A stretch of DNA of 64,000 nt from Panulirus ornatus (GCF_036320965.1 NC_092281.1:11608719-11672718), one strand, 5' to 3'; shown: positions 1 to 11,355, counted from the stretch's first letter. Notes: a model not told the origin generated them from the sequence alone. Made by a program: numbers and translations.

Positions 1-113
1 TGATGATATTGATGGAGTTGTTGGTGATGGTTGCACTAGTGTTTACTTCTACTGTTCTTTCTGCTGTTGCCTGCTTGTCTGCTGGCCTGGCTGGACGGCT
101 GTTGCCTGCTTGT

Positions 114-243
114 CTGCAGGACGTGTTAAGCGCAGTTGTCTGCAGGACGTGTTAAGCGCAGTTGTCTGCAGGACGTGTTAAGCGCAGTTGTCTGCCGGAC
201 GTGTTAAGCGCAGTTGTCTGCAGGACGTGTTAAGCGCAGTTGT
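114..243. repeat. 26-bp minisatellite, five copies
   Basis: The unit starts CTGCAGGACGTGTTAAGCGC and ends AGTTGT. Copies begin at 114, 140, 166, 192 and 218. They are almost identical; the fourth has CTGCCGG in place of CTGCAGG. Because 26 is not a multiple of three, the frame changes with each copy, so this is not a repeated protein segment. Confidence 0.95.
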
Positions 244-831
244 CTGCATGTCTGGCTGGGCGGCTGTTGCCTCTATGTCTACTTGCCTGGGTGAACGAAT
301 TTTGCTTGTTTGTCTGCTGGCCTTGCTAGGCGACTCATGCCTTCTCGTTTGCTGGGCGGCTGTTACCAGGATATCCTGGGTTATGCCTGAGCCGCGGCGT
401 TACGTCACGCCCACCTCGGTAACGCCCGTCACCACTACCGCTCCCGTTACGCCGTAGAAGGGGGCGCTGGGGAGCTCCGGTCCCGCTGGTGTATATGGTC
501 AGGAGGAGGGAGGGAGGGAGGGAGGGGCTGCACCGTTGCTAGGCAGCCGCCAGCCCCCAGCAACTGGCTCCCTCCTCCCCACCCGTAGGTTTGGAGTCAC
601 CCTCAACACCCTGGTTATCTCCCCTCCTCCTACATGTCACCCCAGCATCAGGCTACCTTCCCCCGTAGGTGTGGGATCACCCCAGCATCCAGGCTCCTCT
701 TCCCTCTCCTGCATGACTGGTGTCGCCCCAGCATCTGGCTTCCATCCCCCTTTATATCTGGAGGTCGCCCCAGCAAGGCCCGCACAGCCCGCACAAACCC
801 ACACGTGCGAAGTTCAATCGATGGAGGAGGT

Positions 832-946
832 GGCTCGGCCCTCCCCTGGTTGGCCATGTGGGGGAGGAGGGAGCTCGGCCATTCCAGAGCTGGCCAAGTG
901 GGGGAGGAGGGAGCTCGGCCATTCCAAGGCTGGCCAAGTGGGGGAG
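832..946. repeat. 40-bp minisatellite, about three copies
   Basis: Units built around GCTCGGCC...TGGCCAAGTGGGGGAG recur at a period of 40 bases (GCTCGGCC at about 833, 873 and 913). The first copy is the most divergent. The array produces overlapping open frames on both strands, which I treat as artefacts. Confidence 0.85.
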
Positions 947-1296
947 TAAACGATAACAAAGGAAAGGGGAGGAGGAGGAGAAGGAGGAAGAGGGGTGAGG
1001 ATCAGGTAATGACAGACCTGCCTGGCACACGAGTTTTCCCCGCCTCAAGACCCCACCCACGCCTAGGGGACGCGTTCGGCGGCGGCCGGAGGTCTGGCCT
1101 GTCAGTAGGGATCGACTCAAGCAATCGCTTGTGCCTGGGCTGAGGGAGGAGGAGAGTGCATGCAGGGCTATAAACAGAGCCGGGGGAGGAGGGCGGGGGA
1201 TTGGCCCGCCTCTTATGTAACCCCTGGTAGTGGTAGGGGAGACTGGAGGCATTGCCGGAGGGGAGAGAGGGAGGGAGACGCATTGTCACTAATCAC

Positions 1297-1302
<6 letters not shown>

Positions 1303-1331
<29 letters not shown>
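1303..1331. repeat. (GA)n microsatellite
   Basis: Uninterrupted GA dinucleotides, purine-rich on the + strand, in a wider G/A-rich segment. Confidence 0.97.
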
Positions 1332-1335
<4 letters not shown>

Positions 1336-1735
1336 TGGAGGAGGAGGAGACTTTTCAGTGAAAGACTTTGAATATATAGGTGAAAGGAAGATAAGTAAAC
1401 AAGAAAGATTGTGGGACGGGAAAGTGCAAACAGGCGGCAATAGAAAACGGAAGCCAGTGACGAAATGGTGAAAGTTCTTTGATGTATATAAGACAAGGAA
1501 GAGAAGTAGGATAGGAGTTATCAGAGCAGGAACGAATGAGGGATATAGTGAGAGACAAGAGATGAAAGGGAGGCGAAGTGGTAGCTAAGTGGAGTAAAGT
1601 AGGGGAGACGTCTGACGGTGGCCAGATGCCGGGTGAGGGAAAAACCGCTGCATGGCAACTCTTTTATTGGTCAAGATGCCAGCTCGCGACGGCGTCAACA
1701 TTACATCCTTCAGTGTCAACATCACGTGTATTGGT

Positions 1736-1739
<4 letters not shown>

Positions 1740-1779
<40 letters not shown>
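1740..1779. repeat. (TC)n microsatellite
   Basis: Pure TC dinucleotide run of about 40 bases. Confidence 0.97.
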
Positions 1780-1780
<1 letters not shown>

Positions 1781-2060
1781 AATAAGGTACAATCTCCAGG
1801 AATGTCTTGGATACAATAGCACTATGATCGTGTATCTATCGAGAAATACACAAAGAGAGCCTCGCCAGAATGATAGGAAGACTTTCATTTGTTTTGTGTC
1901 TCGCAATTTTACCAAGAATGGAATAAGACAAAAACCGTTGCTGGATGACTGGCAGCGAGCAGCCCCGGGTGAACCCGGGAGTGACACCTATGCCGTCTTT
2001 GGCGGCAGCTAACGTCAGTGATACGAAACACGCACTAGATATGCGGTCAGCGCCACGCGC

Positions 2061-2160
<100 letters not shown>

Positions 2161-2221
2161 TTACATGCTGAATGCTCCCAAAACTTAAGCTATTGCGAAT
2201 GGAAATCATTTAAATCAACCA

Positions 2222-2570
2222 CCTGACATTTAACATCCCATTTCGTTAAGAAAACAAATGCACACCCGTTAAATGCCCAGACGCCGTTAGTATAGTGGCA
2301 TTACTTTACGAAATTTACATCCTGCCACTTTAACATTGCATGTTAACACGCAAGCGCGTTAACATAGCATTTTAACCTATCTTGCGTTTAAGTAAAGCAT
2401 ATTATACTAGCGTGTTCATTCAGCATTTTATACTGGTTTGTAGGCATAGCATAATATTCTGGCATGTTGACATAGTATGATACAGTGGTATATTAACTTA
2501 TCATACTGGCATGTTGACATAGTAGACGGCATTAACAACAGAATGTTAACATATCAGCTAGGTTGTAAGG
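2222..2570. repeat. Degenerate AT-rich tandem repeat
   Basis: The motifs GTTAACATAGCAT, GGCATGTTGACATAGTA and close variants recur roughly every 25-35 bases with much drift. GGCATGTTGACATAGTA occurs almost unchanged at about 2,461 and 2,509. It looks like an old minisatellite. The DNA from 2,570 to 2,930 is plain AT-rich sequence in which I see nothing further. Confidence 0.6.
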
Positions 2571-2999
2571 TTGATATAAACTTTATATGAATATAAGTGA
2601 TAAATTCGTCACATGCGAAACTATGGTTAAATTTTCTCATTTTAACTTTGCATACATGCATACGAACATATTAAAGTCCCCGTCTTAAGATTTCTCAGTA
2701 ATAGTAATGTAAAGGTATATTTTGGAAAGTAGGTTAAAATTATAACACATTATTGATTTTGCTTATTAGAGTCATATAAAGTAGGTCAAGCAACTTAACA
2801 TATTTACATAATTTTAACATGGTGAGACCTACATATTAACATATACACTTGTTGAATAACTGGTGTTATTCGTCCAGTAATCCTCCATGCAGAATATGCA
2901 AATTAACTTCATTGTACCGATATTTTAAGAGAAATATTTGTTGGTTTGGCGCCGTTGGAGAATAGCTATGGTCAGAGAGGTAAGTAGAGAGAGGTGTGG

Positions 3000-3005
<6 letters not shown>

Positions 3006-3068
<63 letters not shown>
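3006..3068. repeat. (GA)n microsatellite
   Basis: Pure GA run of about 63 bases. Confidence 0.97.
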
Positions 3069-3073
<5 letters not shown>

Positions 3074-3229
3074 GGATGTGGGGGTGGAGGGTGTCAGGTG
3101 GTGTTGCATGCCCCTGGAGTGGAACGAGACAGGTTGGTGACTACTGCAGTAGTACCCCCGTACACTCCCTTCCCCCCCAGGCCTTCTACAGGAGAGACCA
3201 GCCCTCCGTCACGGCTGCTGGTGTAAGCT

Positions 3230-3640
3230 GATGTTGCCGTCCCGCCTGGCAGGCCAGCTAGCTGTCTGGTCGATACGGCCATGAAAGCTGTTCTCGACCC
3301 TCACACCAATGGTGGAGTCGTTCACGTACTTCCCTCGAGCAGGTTCCTCCATCAGGGCACATCATTTATAACAATGAGAAAACACAAGGGCCCCAGTGTT
3401 GTGCCCTGCGGGACGCCACAGGTGAGGGGACCCGAAGGTGGAGATGGACCCTCGGGAACCTCCCAGCCTGGCGACGCTCACTGACGTAGTCTGGAAGCCA
3501 TGGAAGGAGAGTTGTGTATAGCGTAATGGCTCTGTTGGTGATTGAGATTTTCCTGTCTGGGTCGAACGTTTTGGTGAAGTCAGTGAGGATGAGAGCCGCG
3601 GAGGCCTTGCGTCTCTCTCTAGGTTGCCTTTAGATAAAGT
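3230..3640 (-). pseudogene. Decayed non-LTR reverse transcriptase fragment
   Basis: Read on the minus strand, the segment shows reverse-transcriptase landmarks in the usual order. These are a DFTKTFD block (the first catalytic Asp region) near 3,568-3,594, WLPDYVSERRQ downstream, CGVPQGTTLGP near 3,400-3,421, and then KYVNDSTIG where an active enzyme has YVDD. The pieces lie in different frames, and a stop codon follows INDVP, so no enzyme is made. The GVPQG box and spacing resemble jockey/CR1-type LINE enzymes and differ from the LINE family at 55-64 kb. It is a relic of a separate element; the exact clade cannot be fixed by eye. Confidence 0.7.
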
Positions 3641-4330
3641 CTAGGAAGATGACGAGGTAGCGGGTTGATAGAGGAGGATGTTACCACACGACTGGGGTTG
3701 TGTGGAGTTGACAGTGCCTGTGTTACCCCAAATCTTTCACTGGGTCGCTTGGGGATCGGGGTGTAGCCACCCGAGAGATTTTGGGGCAGTTGATTTCAAA
3801 AAGGGGGGATACTTACCCTGTTTTCCGATACCTGTGGTATTTATTAAGTTAGGGAGAGAAACGTTGATCAGTGGAGCAGTCGTCTAGCAGTTAAGGGACA
3901 AAGATCTGGTGGCAAGCTGCTGGATATTGTGTGTATCGTACTTTAGAATGATGGATGTCCACGGAGGGATCCTACCTGTCTGGCTAACTTGGGAGATGAG
4001 AAAAACTCCGGAATGTGGCAGAGTTCTGTATGTCTGATAAACAGACGTAAAATACTCTTTTTTTTTTTGGGGGGGGGGGGTAAGTATTCATCGTAATACC
4101 TTCTGGCTGGATGATCTTGGGTTCATTCTGTGTCCTTGAAGATACTGTCCCCCACCTTCCACACAGTCCCTAACTCGCCCAGGACCTTAAACCCCGCCCT
4201 TCCTCCATTATATTTTTGGATTCTTTATTGAATAATACAACCCAGATGTGAAATTTTTATATTGTACAGAGAAAAAGGTAATGGAAAGAGGAGTTATAGT
4301 CATTAGCGTGTTTGCCGATGTGGCCTTGTG
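3641..4330. other. Gene-free stretch with a T11-G12 tract
   Basis: No convincing coding sequence. It contains a run of 11 T followed directly by 12 G at 4,058-4,080. The upstream part may hold more of the decayed retroelement of 3,230-3,640, but I could not read clear motifs in it. Confidence 0.5.
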
Positions 4331-4335
4331 ACTGG

Positions 4336-4443
4336 TTGTGGGTGTGTGTCCAGAGGGCCGTGTGTATGTGTGTGTGTGTGTGTCCAGAGGGCTGAGTGTG
4401 AGTGTGTTCAGAGGGCTGAGTGTGTTTGTCTACCCAGAGGGCT

Positions 4444-4489
<46 letters not shown>

Positions 4490-4640
4490 AGAGGGCTTAG
4501 TGTGGGCGTGCTGAGTGTCGAGTGTTTGCGTGACGACGGCCGAATTGTGTGTGTGGCCCGAGGGGCCGAGTGTGTGCTTGCCGAGGGCCGAGTGCGTGTA
4601 TGCAGAGGGTGGAGTATGTGCGTGCTGCGACCATTACCGT
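4336..4640. repeat. (GT)n tracts within a degenerate CAGAGGGC-containing repeat
   Basis: Perfect GT dinucleotides run at about 4,363-4,382 and 4,446-4,487. Between and around them, blocks such as CCAGAGGGCTGAGTGTG recur with variation to about 4,640. The Cys-Val open frame is a by-product of the GT repeat. Confidence 0.85.
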
Positions 4641-4799
4641 GGGAAGTGGCTCTTGTGGTGTTTGGCGTCGCCCGGCAACAGGGTGATGTCCTCCCTGAAG
4701 ACCGTCTCCCACGAGGATGTTGCTCCCTGATACCACAACGTATACTGGTATCATGATACAGATATATAGTCAGGAATATCCTGGAACTGTTGAAAAGTT

Positions 4800-6130
4800 C
4801 CCTGTCGTAAATCACTAGTTTAAACACGTAATGAGTGAGAGCTCCGACATTTTTTTTTCGTGTTTTGAAGAGCAATCGTTATGCTCGCAACAAAAGAGGG
4901 TTGCTTTGTTTTCTACTGTATCTTTTGTACACACGAAGCATCTGGCTGGGTTACTGTGAAATGTTGTCCATGCTGCCGAAGCCAAACTAACGTGACGTGC
5001 CTCGAAGCGTCGTGGAGGGAAGCAGCCCCCCATAAGGCCAGACTTTGAAGAAGAGTAAGGGACGTGAGAGTGGGATTACGCGGCGAGTGTTTGAGACGTT
5101 GGAAAGCTAGTCTTTTCGAAAAGGATTAGGTTCGGAAAGACATGAGAAGGTAAAGGGTTCCAGAGTTTAGCCATGTAGGGGAAGAAACAGACATCACAAT
5201 GGCTCACTCATGAGATGCCAACGACCATATGGTAATCGCATAACACAGTGCCTTGCCGAGTGTTACTTCTCTTAATCACTATTTACACTAATGACTTTGG
5301 TATTATCCTAAGTAGTGGTTCTATCGACTGCATTACACTTAGCCCTGACTTCAACCATATAAGCCACACCAGTGACATGGAACTATTATTCTCCTTCGAT
5401 ACACCTCTAGCCCTGACCAACAGGTGTGTAGGACCCAGGGCTCAGCAGGGTACCGTCTTTAACACATAGAACCTCCGGCCAAGGACTCACTCTCCCTCTC
5501 TGGTAGGTTCCGTGTGACATGGAGAGAGTGTGGCAACCTGCCGCTTGACGAGGTCAGAGGCTTCACGAACCTGGGAAAAGGCAGGTGAAGATGGGAGAGA
5601 TGATAATGTTAGACGTACACAGCTTAAATAGCTTATTTCCGCTAGTAATGCTATAGCTAGGAACCTCTGTTACGTGGGAGCAATATCTATATGTAACAGT
5701 TTCGAAGTTGATGTTATTTCCATTGTGATGTCTTTGGAAGGCACTAAACGTACAGCAACAGTTGAGGAGACGAGAGACAGCAAATGGCATTCTTGATGTG
5801 TTACTTGTTAGGAAACCTCTTCGTTACGGTGGCTCGAGGGGTTCGAAACAATGCTAAGATTGTCACGCTTGGTGTACAGACAGGCTCTCTCGGTATCCCT
5901 GATATACAGGGAATGGCACCACCTCGTCACGTACCTCGAGTGGTCTGGGTGTGGTCTGCTGGGGAAAGACCTTATCCACCACAGAACCCATTCTCTATAC
6001 TTTTGATCACTTTATCATCGTGTGTGGTGGTGGCTATGTTTAGTCTGTGGCTCGTATCTGTGTTCACAGTCTGGGGGTTCTGAGGTATATATGTACATAC
6101 GTACGTGCATTTTCTTTCTGTGGCTGAGTA
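4800..6130. other. Gene-free unique sequence
   Basis: No splice-bounded open frames, known protein motifs or obvious repeats. The open frames here are short and their translations are not recognisable. Confidence 0.5.
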
Positions 6131-6212
6131 CAGGTGTATGTCCTGGTGTGTGTGTGTGTATGTTCACGAAACACCTACTGGTTTAAGGCCAGATACCAGA
6201 GCGTCATGCCCA

Positions 6213-6350
6213 TGGGTCGCACCGTCGTGATCAAGGGTTGTGCCATCGTGCTCAAGGGTCGTACCCCGTCGTTCTTAAGGGTCGTACCGTCATGTGTAAG
6301 GGTCGTACCGTCATGTGTAAGGGTTGCACCGTCGTACTTAAGGTGTTAGT
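6213..6350 (-). repeat. Degenerate 21-24-bp minisatellite, inverted relative to the 7.9-kb array
   Basis: About six units of the type GGGTCGTACCGTCGTGCTCA, the reverse complement of the array at 7,898-8,256. Units vary by substitution and small length changes. Confidence 0.85.
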
Positions 6351-6653
6351 TAGTACGAGAGCTGAGCCAGAGGGAGAGGTGTACAGCCCACGTTACAACA
6401 GACTTGCCAATATCAACACAACAGTTCTCTCAAACAGAAGTCATCTGTCAACAAGAACACACAACGGAAACTAATCCAAAGAAAACATCATAAAGAAGAA
6501 GTCTTCATGGTTGCTCATAGAGCAATAACGTCATGGGCCAGAGGAACATGATGGGAGAAGAAATGAATGAAGAGAACGGAAGAAAATCAAGGAAACCTGT
6601 GACAGGAGAGATGCACGGTGAAACCCCCTTCCCCACGTAAACAAATGGGTTAT

Positions 6654-6680
6654 CACACACACACACACACACACACACAC
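6654..6680. repeat. (CA)n microsatellite
   Basis: Pure CA run of about 27 bases; a second CA run of 19 bases lies at 6,791-6,809. Confidence 0.96.
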
Positions 6681-6963
6681 GTTCCCAGGTCCACTCCCAC
6701 GCAGGAGAGGAGGAGGAAGCCATCATTTAGAACAGTGTTGTGCCAAGTGAATTCTGGGAAACATGAATCTAACTACTCCCTCCCCCACCTCACACACACA
6801 CACACACACGTCCGTCTCTCGTGTATGTTTCCCTCACTCAGCTGATCCCCACCATGGGAGTCTGTTTACTGTGATCAGCTGATCATTTCACACTCTGGGA
6901 CTTTTTTTTCCCCTGTTTCATAATTTGAACATTTGCTGATCGTTTGTTCGCTAGAGAAATATG

Positions 6964-7063
<100 letters not shown>

Positions 7064-7126
7064 AATCGTTTACCAGGACCTGTTAATTCTTTCTGTTTCT
7101 ATCTTATTGCAGAGTAGCGTCGGGAA

Positions 7127-7385
7127 CAAACGAACATTGGACCCCACTTGCACACGTCCAGTCATTGCTTTCATGTTTAATGTTCTGAAACCAGAGCCTC
7201 CCCGCCCGCTTCATCCATAAGCAAGCCATATACATTATTCCATGGTTTACCCTGATTACTTCTTCTGTCATGATTCATCCTATCGATAGGACGTCGCCCC
7301 CCATATACCACATCGATCTAATTCTTTCCATCCCATGCAGACCTCGCACCTTCCTGAACATTTGGCCCCGATACCCGAAAGCCAC
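7127..7385 (-). mobile_element. Decayed LINE 3' region
   Basis: Blocks such as TTCCATGGTTTACCC, ATACCACATCGATC and GGCCCCGAT appear in the same order and orientation as in the LINE copy at 55,290-55,440. CATGTTTAATG and AAACCAGAGCC are shared with the relic at 40,590. It is therefore an old minus-strand copy of the same retrotransposon family, retaining the untranslated 3' part and the end of the coding region. It is too diverged to code. Confidence 0.65.
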
Positions 7386-7395
7386 TTTCAGTCCG

Positions 7396-7486
7396 ACTAC
7401 TATTACTACTACTACTACTACTACTACTGCTACTACTACTACTACTACTACTACAACTACTACTACTACTACTACTACTACTACAT

Positions 7487-7539
<53 letters not shown>
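7396..7539. repeat. (CTA)n trinucleotide repeat, about 47 units
   Basis: CTA/ACT triplets with three or four point interruptions over 144 bases. Because the period is three, all six frames stay open and give homopolymer-like tracts (Tyr, Thr, Leu, Val, Ser). No evidence suggests that any is translated. Confidence 0.97.
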
Positions 7540-7897
7540 GCCTGAGGCCGCGCCTGCGCACTGCCGTCCACAGGAACATGGAGGACGGTAAACGGTGCGA
7601 GACATGACGGAGGCGGGTCGGTCGCTCCTCAGCTTCCACTTTTAGGTTTTCTAGGGCGGCAATGTCTCTCCCTCGGCACCCCCTCCCCTTCCCCTCCCCT
7701 TCCCAAGGGACGAAAATACCCGGTAGCGCGAGTCACGAGAGACCACGCGGTCCCCCCGTGATGATCCCCCCCCCACTTTGGCCCCACCGCGGCCAAATGC
7801 GTGTCGTCGTCTTACCCGGCGGCCAAGAGGGTCACGTGTAGCGGGCGAGGCCGCCATATTGTATACGGTGAGGGTAGTCATGATGGGAGATGTGTAG

Positions 7898-8256
7898 TCG
7901 AAGGCACGACTCATGACCACGACGAAGGCACGACTCTTGACCACGACGACGGTACGACCCTTGACCACGACGACGGTACGACCCTTGACCACCATGACGG
8001 TACGACTCGAGCACGACGGTACGACCCTTGACCACCATGACGGTTCGACCCTTGACCACCACGACGGTACGACCCATGAGCACGACGGTACGACCCTTGA
8101 CCACGACGGTACGACCGAAGAGCACGATGTTACGACCCTTGAGCACGTCGGTACAACCCTTGACCACCATGACGGTACGACCCTTGAGCACGACGGTACA
8201 ACCCTTGACCACGACAGTACGACCCTTGAGCACGACGATACGAACGATCCTTGCCC
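7898..8256 (+). repeat. 21-24-bp minisatellite array, about 16 units
   Basis: Units of the type ACGGTACGACCCTTGACCACG, some with an extra ACG, alternating CCACGACGG, CACCATGACGG and GAGCACGACGG versions. Unit lengths of 21 and 24 keep several frames open on both strands, which explains the repetitive frames here. Inverted copies lie at 6,213-6,350 and 8,353-8,418. Confidence 0.93.
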
Positions 8257-8352
8257 ACGACGGTACGATCTTTGGGTCATCATGGCCTGGTCTTTGACCT
8301 GACCTTTAACGTTAAGTCTGGGAAAGAAAGGCCACTCCAGCATACCCAAGAG

Positions 8353-8418
8353 TCGTGTCGTCGTGCTCAAGGGTCTTACCGTCATACCCGAGGGTCGTAC
8401 TGTCGCCCTTAAGCGTTG
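8353..8418 (-). repeat. Three inverted copies of the 7.9-kb minisatellite unit
   Basis: Contains CGTCGTGCTCAAGGGTCTTA and two further variants, complementary to the array ending about 100 bases upstream. The two could pair as a stem with a loop of about 100 bases. Confidence 0.8.
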
Positions 8419-8513
8419 TAAACCGTTACGGTAAATCCAGTGTACTTTTACACATTTGTATCAACAGTGGTTCTCTCTCTGTCTGTCTCTGGTATTATGA
8501 AAGTTATCAGAGA

Positions 8514-8727
8514 ACCACAGATACAGCTGTTGCAACCTGTAGTACCACAGATACAGCTGTTGCAACCTGTAGGACCACAGATACAGCTGTTGCAACCTGT
8601 AGTACCACAGATACAGCTGTTGCAACCTGTAGTACCACAGATTCAGCTGTTGCAACCTGTAGTACCACAGATTCAGCTGTTGCAACCTGTAGTACCACAG
8701 ATTCAGCTGTTGCAACCTGTAGTACCA
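8514..8727 (+). repeat. 30-bp minisatellite, seven copies
   Basis: The unit starts ACCACAGATACAGCTGTTGC and ends AACCTGTAGT. Copies begin at 8,514, 8,544, 8,574, 8,604, 8,634, 8,664 and 8,694. The first four carry GATACAG and the last three GATTCAG, so the array grew in at least two steps. There are no unique spacers, so it is not a CRISPR array. The 30-base period keeps four frames open as an artefact. Confidence 0.95.
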
Positions 8728-8829
8728 AGGCATCAGTGACTGTACACGGAGTTTGTATCTTAGATTTCAATAATATCCTTCTGAAAGAAATGAGTGTGTC
8801 TTTATGTAACCGTCAGACATCCGACCGTT

Positions 8830-9350
8830 AAAACCGTTAAAAACCGTTTACAGTCGTTCGTCTATAACCTCACACCACACCCCTCAACAGGGGTCATAAT
8901 ATGTGACGCCTTGGGATTAACAGAAAAACCGCATCCCAGTTGAACTGCTAGGATGATGGAGTAATCTTGTCTATATAACTCACGTCTTTAAGATGAATAT
9001 GCAAAGACAGAAGAAGACGAAGAAGAAGAAGGAAACATACACGATCATTTCTCCTTCAGTAAAGTTAGCATTTCAGGAGTAGTCTAGTGTCTGTGACAGT
9101 TGGGATAAGAGCTAATACCTTTACTGTGACGTTGCCCCTCCCTCCTCCTCCCCGGTGACGCCAGTGGCGGTGTGACGCCACCTTGCAACACACTTGACTT
9201 ATTTAGAAACAAAAGTATGATGTCACGTCTCCCAGGAGTCACACCTATGTTTACTGGCGGTATATACCACACGTGGCTCTGAGGTGTTTATGCTTATTAT
9301 GACTCATTTTATGACCCATACTATTATATGACTTGTCTTCTGCATACCCC
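8830..9350. other. Gene-free unique sequence
   Basis: Contains a small GAAGAAGAAG run near 9,010-9,030. I see no exon, RNA gene or mobile element. Confidence 0.5.
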
Positions 9351-9354
9351 ATTG

Positions 9355-9356
9355 AT

Positions 9357-9423
<67 letters not shown>
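9355..9423. repeat. (TA)n microsatellite
   Basis: TA run of about 68 bases with one early interruption. Confidence 0.96.
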
Positions 9424-9427
<4 letters not shown>

Positions 9428-10233
9428 GTGAAAAAATTCCTCAGTAATATTTACCTTATATAATCGTAGTATACAACTATGTGGTACAGTAATGATCGTA
9501 GAACATTAAACTTCAGAGAGATGGATGATTAAAGCTGACTGGGAAAAGAAAAGAAAGTCTGCACAGCTTGTGTTCCTCCCTCGCCCCGAACAGTGTTGCT
9601 AACACAGCCGGAATGAGCAAAACCTCCCTCCTCTGCTACGGGGATGTCTTGAGTTCTCACTCGCTGTTTTGTGATGTCGTTTCACTTGCGTCAGGTAACG
9701 GGACGTTTCCTGAGTAAATCTTGGCCGTGTGGAGATTGCCAAGATCTGCAAGGACAACTCTAAATGATCTGACGTAGACGTTCCTCCCTACGAGCACCAA
9801 CGGCGAGGCAAAGGCATTTCCTCCACCTTTCGTTTGTTGATCCACTCCATACAGTCGCTCGGTCAGTCTCTTGTGGGTAAAGCTGATCACACGAGAACAA
9901 CAACTGCATAAGGATCATATTTTGTCGTGCTTTTGAGTTACCCGGTTAGGGAGGATGAGCTCAGCTCCCACGGCTTGGGAGATGGACCGTGAGTGTCTCC
10001 AGCCTCCGTCAGCAGCTCCGCTCATCCAGCTCTTCCCACGCTGTGAAGGCTGAGGACCTAGACTTACCTTGGGACCTCTCCCACGCTTACCTTGGGACTT
10101 CTCCCACACATTAACTCCTTGAGTACAAGAGTACGGCTAAGGATCACTACCACTACTGACTTTTTTAAGTTACACCGGTGCGACACTCGGCTACGATGCC
10201 CCAGATATATACTGAGAAATCTTTAGGTTTGAG

Positions 10234-10235
<2 letters not shown>
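9424..10235. other. Gene-free unique sequence
   Basis: Open frames on the minus strand (about 9,657-9,890 and 9,915-10,109) show no recognisable motif or splice context. Between 10,060 and 10,110 the phrase TTACCTTGGGAC..CTCCCAC occurs twice in succession as a short local duplication. Confidence 0.45.

Positions 10236-10296
<61 letters not shown>
10236..10296. repeat. (CT)n microsatellite
   Basis: CT run of about 61 bases. Confidence 0.97.
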
Positions 10297-10301
<5 letters not shown>

Positions 10302-10472
10302 ACCCGCGTTGTGTTCACGAGCGTAGTAGAGCAGGACGTCAGATGTTATCATTTCTCTTTCCCCCCCCCCGGGGAAGATGAAGTGTTCTTGGCTTGGCCG
10401 CACATCTCCCTGAACTTGGCTGCTGTGTGAAGGTTCAGGCCATCATGAACTAACGAAGATGATCGCGAGTAA

Positions 10473-10583
10473 GTCGGGAGTTCAATGGCGAGTCGGGAGT
10501 TCAATGGCGAGTCGGGAGTTCAATGGCGAGTCGGGAGTTCAATGGCGAGTCGGGAGTTCAATGGCGAGTCGGGAGTTCAATGG
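10473..10583 (+). repeat. 19-bp minisatellite, six copies
   Basis: The unit GTCGGGAGTTCAATGGCGA is repeated head to tail from 10,473 at a period of 19. All copies appear identical, the last being cut short at GTCGGGAGTTCAATGG. Perfect identity suggests recent expansion. The open frame across it reads Glu-Phe-Asn-Gly-like units because three units make a multiple of three. Confidence 0.95.
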
Positions 10584-10720
10584 TATCGAGAGGTTTACAC
10601 ACGACAGTGCCAGGCAGATTTCACTGTACGTTAAGATTATGAAACAATATACGAATTGCCGTTCTACAAAATGTTACAGATTAAGCGTAAGATCAGGTCC
10701 GTTGCCCGGATGAATATATG

Positions 10721-10759
<39 letters not shown>
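10721..10759. repeat. (AC)n microsatellite
   Basis: Pure AC run of about 39 bases. Confidence 0.97.
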
Positions 10760-10762
<3 letters not shown>

Positions 10763-10784
10763 CCCCCTTCTCCCCGGCGGATAA

Positions 10785-10872
10785 AAATCAAAAACCTTAC
10801 TGCATAAGAAGTCCCTCGTATCCTTGTGAGGCTCCTGCAGCACACAGGAAGCTGGCCACGTCCACCGGTCGT
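10785..10872 (-). mobile_element. Fragment of a dispersed repeat shared with 49.3 kb
   Basis: The reverse complement of this segment contains GTGGCCAGCTTCCTGTGTGC, CTGCAGGAGCCT and AAGGATACGAGGGACT. The + strand at about 49,308-49,380 carries matching blocks GTGGCCAGCTTCCTTAGTGC, CTGCAGGAACCT and AAGGATAGAAGGGACT. The copy at 49.3 kb lies at the 3' side of a LINE relic, so this is probably a small piece of the same family. Confidence 0.6.
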
Positions 10873-11355
10873 GTCCGTAAAGTAACAGCAACAACACTGG
10901 AAATGTAAATATGGCAGTTAATTCACAAAAAGTCTTATAATGATACTATTCAAGAGACCAAAGGACCGTGGGTTCATTCGTACCCCTGCTGTCTGTGGCC
11001 CTGAAGATATATATTTCATGGTTCATCATATAGACTCCTGTTGATGAGATCTGTACCCACTACCTGGTTTCCGTACCCACTACCTGGGTACACTGGGACA
11101 CAGACGACATTCCCGTGTGCTATAGGGCGGTATGAGCGTCACTTTACCCAAACCCAGGTTTAGCGTTTCTTTTATGTATGAAATTATGCCTGAAGGAAAA
11201 CAGCAACATTAAAAGTGACGATGAAAATAATATCAATAAAGATCTAAAGGTTATTTCATTGATATGGATCACAACATTCCCTAAACCCCAATGTATTGAT
11301 ATTTACATAAGCTAAATATGAAAGGTATGGTTAGCTTCAACGGTCATATCATTAT

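Larger units (their letters stand above)
1..1300. other. Gene-free GC-richer stretch with minisatellites
   Basis: No open frame here looks like a protein. The stretch holds a 26-bp array and a 40-bp array (listed separately), short GGGA-type runs near 500-530, and a G/A-rich segment near 960-1000. The overlapping frames on both strands owe their length to repeats and GC content, with Pro-, Arg- and Gly-rich translations. It may be distal flanking DNA of an unseen gene to the left. Confidence 0.6.

Noticed and set aside
7270..7607. Open frames of up to 98 codons giving Tyr, Thr, Val or Ser homopolymers
   Set aside because: All come from the (CTA)n repeat, whose three-base period keeps every frame open.
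7651..8385. 244-codon minus-strand frame of Val/Arg/Ser-rich repeats
   Set aside because: The frame spans the 21-24-bp minisatellite; overlapping frames on both strands are equally open, and there is no start context or splice support.
8514..8727. CRISPR-like regular repeats
   Set aside because: The 30-bp units are head to tail without spacers, and the genome is eukaryotic.
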